A stretch of DNA of 6,105 bases from Pseudomonadota bacterium (GTDB lineage: Bacteria; Pseudomonadota; Alphaproteobacteria; Sphingomonadales; Sphingomonadaceae). The position numbers and the translations under genes were made by a program. The stretch is taken from assembly GCA_023392555.1 (NCBI GenBank), contig JAEVYW010000317.1, positions 1 to 6,105 of the forward strand, given 5' to 3'. This document shows, piece after piece, positions 5,265-6,105 of the stretch (positions within the stretch are counted from its first letter, which is position 1; each line of letters begins with the position of its first letter). The notes under the pieces were generated by a model. It was given only the letters and a program-made list of their open reading frames with translations, did no database searches and was not told the DNA's origin.

Positions 5265-5293
5265 TATGTACGATCAGCGCGACCCATTCTCAA
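5265..5293 (-). promoter_or_regulatory. Sigma70-type promoter of 6S RNA
   Basis: On the minus strand, TTGAGA (5293–5288) and TACATA (5270–5265) are separated by exactly 17 bp, each close to the sigma70 consensus. The -35 lies in the last codons of zapA and the stop codon of zapA falls in the spacer. The start is predicted near 5258. That places the conserved pRNA template U (5213) at about nucleotide 46, compared with U44 in E. coli, which supports both calls. Confidence 0.7.
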
Positions 5294-5597
5294 GGGAGAC
5301 GGCCAGTGATTCGAGCCGGTCTGCAAGCCGCTCGGCGCGTTCGGCGAGAGCCGGATCGGAGGAGGCGCGCGGTGATTCGACCACCACCGCCTCGCCCTTG
5401 TCGTCGACGAGCTGGTCGGCCAGCAGCAGGCTGGCGAACAACAGCTGGCGCGATTCCGACAGGGTTCCGAGCCCATCGAGCGCTTCGCGGCTTTTCGCGT
5501 CGACCAAGCTTGCGGCCTTGCGCAGCGAATCCTCTTCGCCATCGCGACACGCGACGCGGTAGGAGCGTCCGGCGATGAAGAGATCGACCTCCGCCAT
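5274..5597 (-). CDS. zapA: Cell division protein ZapA
   Basis: A 107-residue cytosolic protein that binds and cross-links FtsZ filaments at the division site. The N-terminal ZapA core [25 protein letters not shown] is followed by helix AASLVDAKSREA and the long helix SESRQLLFASLLLADQLVD (47–65). The C-terminal part (about 80–104, LAERAERLADRLESLAVSLEN) continues as a coiled coil for dimer and tetramer formation. The length is normal for the family. The start is chosen by the family N terminus and by GAGG about 8 nt upstream; a frame running further upstream is only the antisense or out-of-frame reading of the next gene. The ATG overlaps the stop of the upstream 56-residue gene by one base (TGATG), so translation is likely coupled. 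6S RNA starts 16 bp after the zapA stop. Confidence 0.93.
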   Translation of the reverse strand: MAEVDLFIAGRSYRVACRDGEEDSLRKAASLVDAKSREALDGLGTLSESRQLLFASLLLADQLVDDKGEAVVVESPRASSDPALAERAERLADRLESLAVSLENGSR

Positions 5598-5767
5598 CAG
5601 CTTGCCTCGCGGATCAGTTGGTCGAGTTCGGCAACGGCTTCGCGCACCCTGGCGCGCAGCTGCTCGTCGCGGCTTTGGGCGGGCCGAGGCTCCGACAAAG
5701 CGCGCTCGATGCGCTCCAGAGCCTCTTCGGCCCTGCTCAGTGCGGATGTGAAGCACCCCTCGTCCAT
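5597..5767 (-). CDS. ZauP-like small coiled-coil protein upstream of ZapA
   Basis: A 56-residue [13 protein letters not shown] to [11 protein letters not shown], reading without interruption into the TGATG overlap with zapA. Nearly the whole chain is predicted helix with heptad-like hydrophobics ([16 protein letters not shown], 10–25; [14 protein letters not shown], 39–52) broken by EPRPAQ (26–31). In Caulobacter the coiled-coil protein ZauP is encoded just upstream of ZapA, and the pair focuses the Z-ring. Position, size class and coiled-coil character point to the same role here, but sequence homology was not tested. A ZapB-like or DUF4164-like label is the alternative. No clear ribosome binding site precedes the ATG; a weak promoter would start the mRNA about 2 nt before it. 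The codon choice is normal for the window and strongly GC-rich at third positions, which supports real coding. Confidence 0.75.
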   Translation of the reverse strand: MDEGCFTSALSRAEEALERIERALSEPRPAQSRDEQLRARVREAVAELDQLIREAS

Positions 5768-5775
5768 GGCTGATT

Positions 5776-5804
5776 TCGCTACGCAATTCGCGCGAATTTA
5801 ACAA
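5776..5804 (-). promoter_or_regulatory. Candidate promoter and 14-bp palindrome upstream of the zauP-like/zapA pair
   Basis: On the minus strand, TTGTTA (5804–5799) and TAGCGA (5781–5776) are separated by 17 bp. The spacer holds the perfect palindrome AATTCGCGCGAATT (5785–5798), placed so that a bound dimer would block this promoter. It sits in the 122-bp divergent spacer shared with the transketolase gene, so it could act on both. The -10 is a weak match. The palindrome itself is exact, and its binding protein is unknown. Confidence 0.4.
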
Positions 5805-5815
5805 GCGCCGAGGAT

Positions 5816-5840
5816 GCGTTCCGGCTACGCCGGTTGACGC
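5816..5840 (+). other. Hairpin in the 5' region of the transketolase gene
   Basis: CCGGC-TAC-GCCGG (5821–5833) is a perfect 5-bp stem with a 3-nt loop, extended by GCGT (5816–5819) pairing with ACGC (5837–5840) across a small internal loop. It lies 49 bp before the transketolase start. Depending on where transcription begins it may be a leader structure of that mRNA. There is no T-run, so it is not a terminator. TTGACG at 5834–5839 resembles a -35, but no -10 follows at the right distance. Confidence 0.3.
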
Positions 5841-5889
5841 CTCGTCGCGCACCCGCCAAGGGCACCGCATCCCGCCAAAGGAGCAAGCC

Positions 5890-6105
5890 TTGCAGCCTGA
5901 CGATCGCCGCCTAGCGAATGCCATCCGCGCACTGTCGATGGATGCGGTCGAGGCGGCGAACAGCGGGCATCCGGGCATGCCGATGGGAATGGCCGACGCA
6001 GCGACGGCCCTGTTCACTCGCCACCTGAAATATGACGCGGCGGACCCCAAGTGGCCCGACCGCGATCGCTTCATCCTCTCGGCCGGGCACGGGTCGATGC
6101 TGATC
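5890..6105 (+). CDS. tkt: Transketolase, N-terminal part (runs off the right edge)
   Basis: Seventy-two codons of a TPP-dependent transketolase, which moves two-carbon units between sugar phosphates in the pentose phosphate pathway. The N terminus is typical: [20 protein letters not shown], then [18 protein letters not shown] (25–42), with His27 equivalent to E. coli His26, [20 protein letters not shown] (45–64), and AGHGSMLI (65–72), with His67 equivalent to E. coli His66. The start is TTG at 5890, fixed by the excellent AAAGGAG (5877–5883) 6 nt upstream. The first in-frame ATG is residue 17, inside the conserved helix, and would remove part of the fold. The gene is divergent from the zauP-like/zapA pair. 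Confidence 0.93.
   Translation, partial: MQPDDRRLANAIRALSMDAVEAANSGHPGMPMGMADAATALFTRHLKYDAADPKWPDRDRFILSAGHGSMLI

Noticed and set aside
5816..5840. Riboswitch or TPP-sensing element before transketolase
   Set aside because: Only one simple hairpin is present; there is no THI-box-like conserved core and the space is too short.
5598..6074. Upstream extension of the zapA frame, making a 266-residue protein
   Set aside because: The extension reads through the zauP-like gene out of frame and antisense to transketolase. ZapA proteins start at the MAEVDLF-type N terminus and have a good ribosome binding site there.
1..6105. Mobile element, CRISPR array, tRNA, or a new defence or biosynthetic system
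   Set aside because: I found no transposase, integrase, terminal repeats, spaced direct-repeat array or cloverleaf sequence, and every gene of size fits housekeeping or envelope functions.

Overview
The window looks like ordinary chromosomal DNA from a high-GC alphaproteobacterium, most likely Sphingomonadales (Sphingomonas-like). I infer this from the codon bias, the protein families, the DUF2842 gene and the arrangement zapA – 6S RNA – 5-formyltetrahydrofolate cyclo-ligase. No database search was run. I see no mobile element, CRISPR array, tRNA, rRNA or defence cassette, and no wholly new system.

Left part (1–1680). The C-terminal end of a membrane protein (+) converges on a secreted M15-type peptidase-like gene (–). 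A 281-bp gene-free divergent spacer carries several short inverted repeats. It is followed by a small secreted coiled-coil protein (+) with an EF-hand-like Asp loop, which ends in a strong intrinsic terminator.

Middle (1756–4230). argD (+, arginine and possibly lysine biosynthesis) converges on a SleB/CwlJ-type cell-wall hydrolase (–). The hydrolase starts with TTG and has its own good sigma70-type promoter.

Right part (4230–5767, all –). In transcription order this is a ZauP-like small coiled-coil protein, zapA, 6S RNA, fthC and a DUF2842 membrane protein. The first pair overlaps by 1 nt (TGATG) and the last pair by 4 nt (GTGA). 6S RNA has its own promoter, and its -35 lies inside the end of zapA. 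This joins Z-ring assembly, global control of RNA polymerase and folate salvage in one locus, the layout known from E. coli zapA-ssrS-ygfA.

Right edge (5890–6105). A divergent transketolase gene starts with TTG behind a strong ribosome binding site and runs out of the window. The 122-bp divergent spacer holds a perfect 14-bp palindrome.

The best additions to a routine ORF annotation are the 6S RNA with a predicted pRNA start site, the 56-residue gene upstream of zapA, the two TTG-start genes, and the EF-hand-like motif in the small secreted protein.
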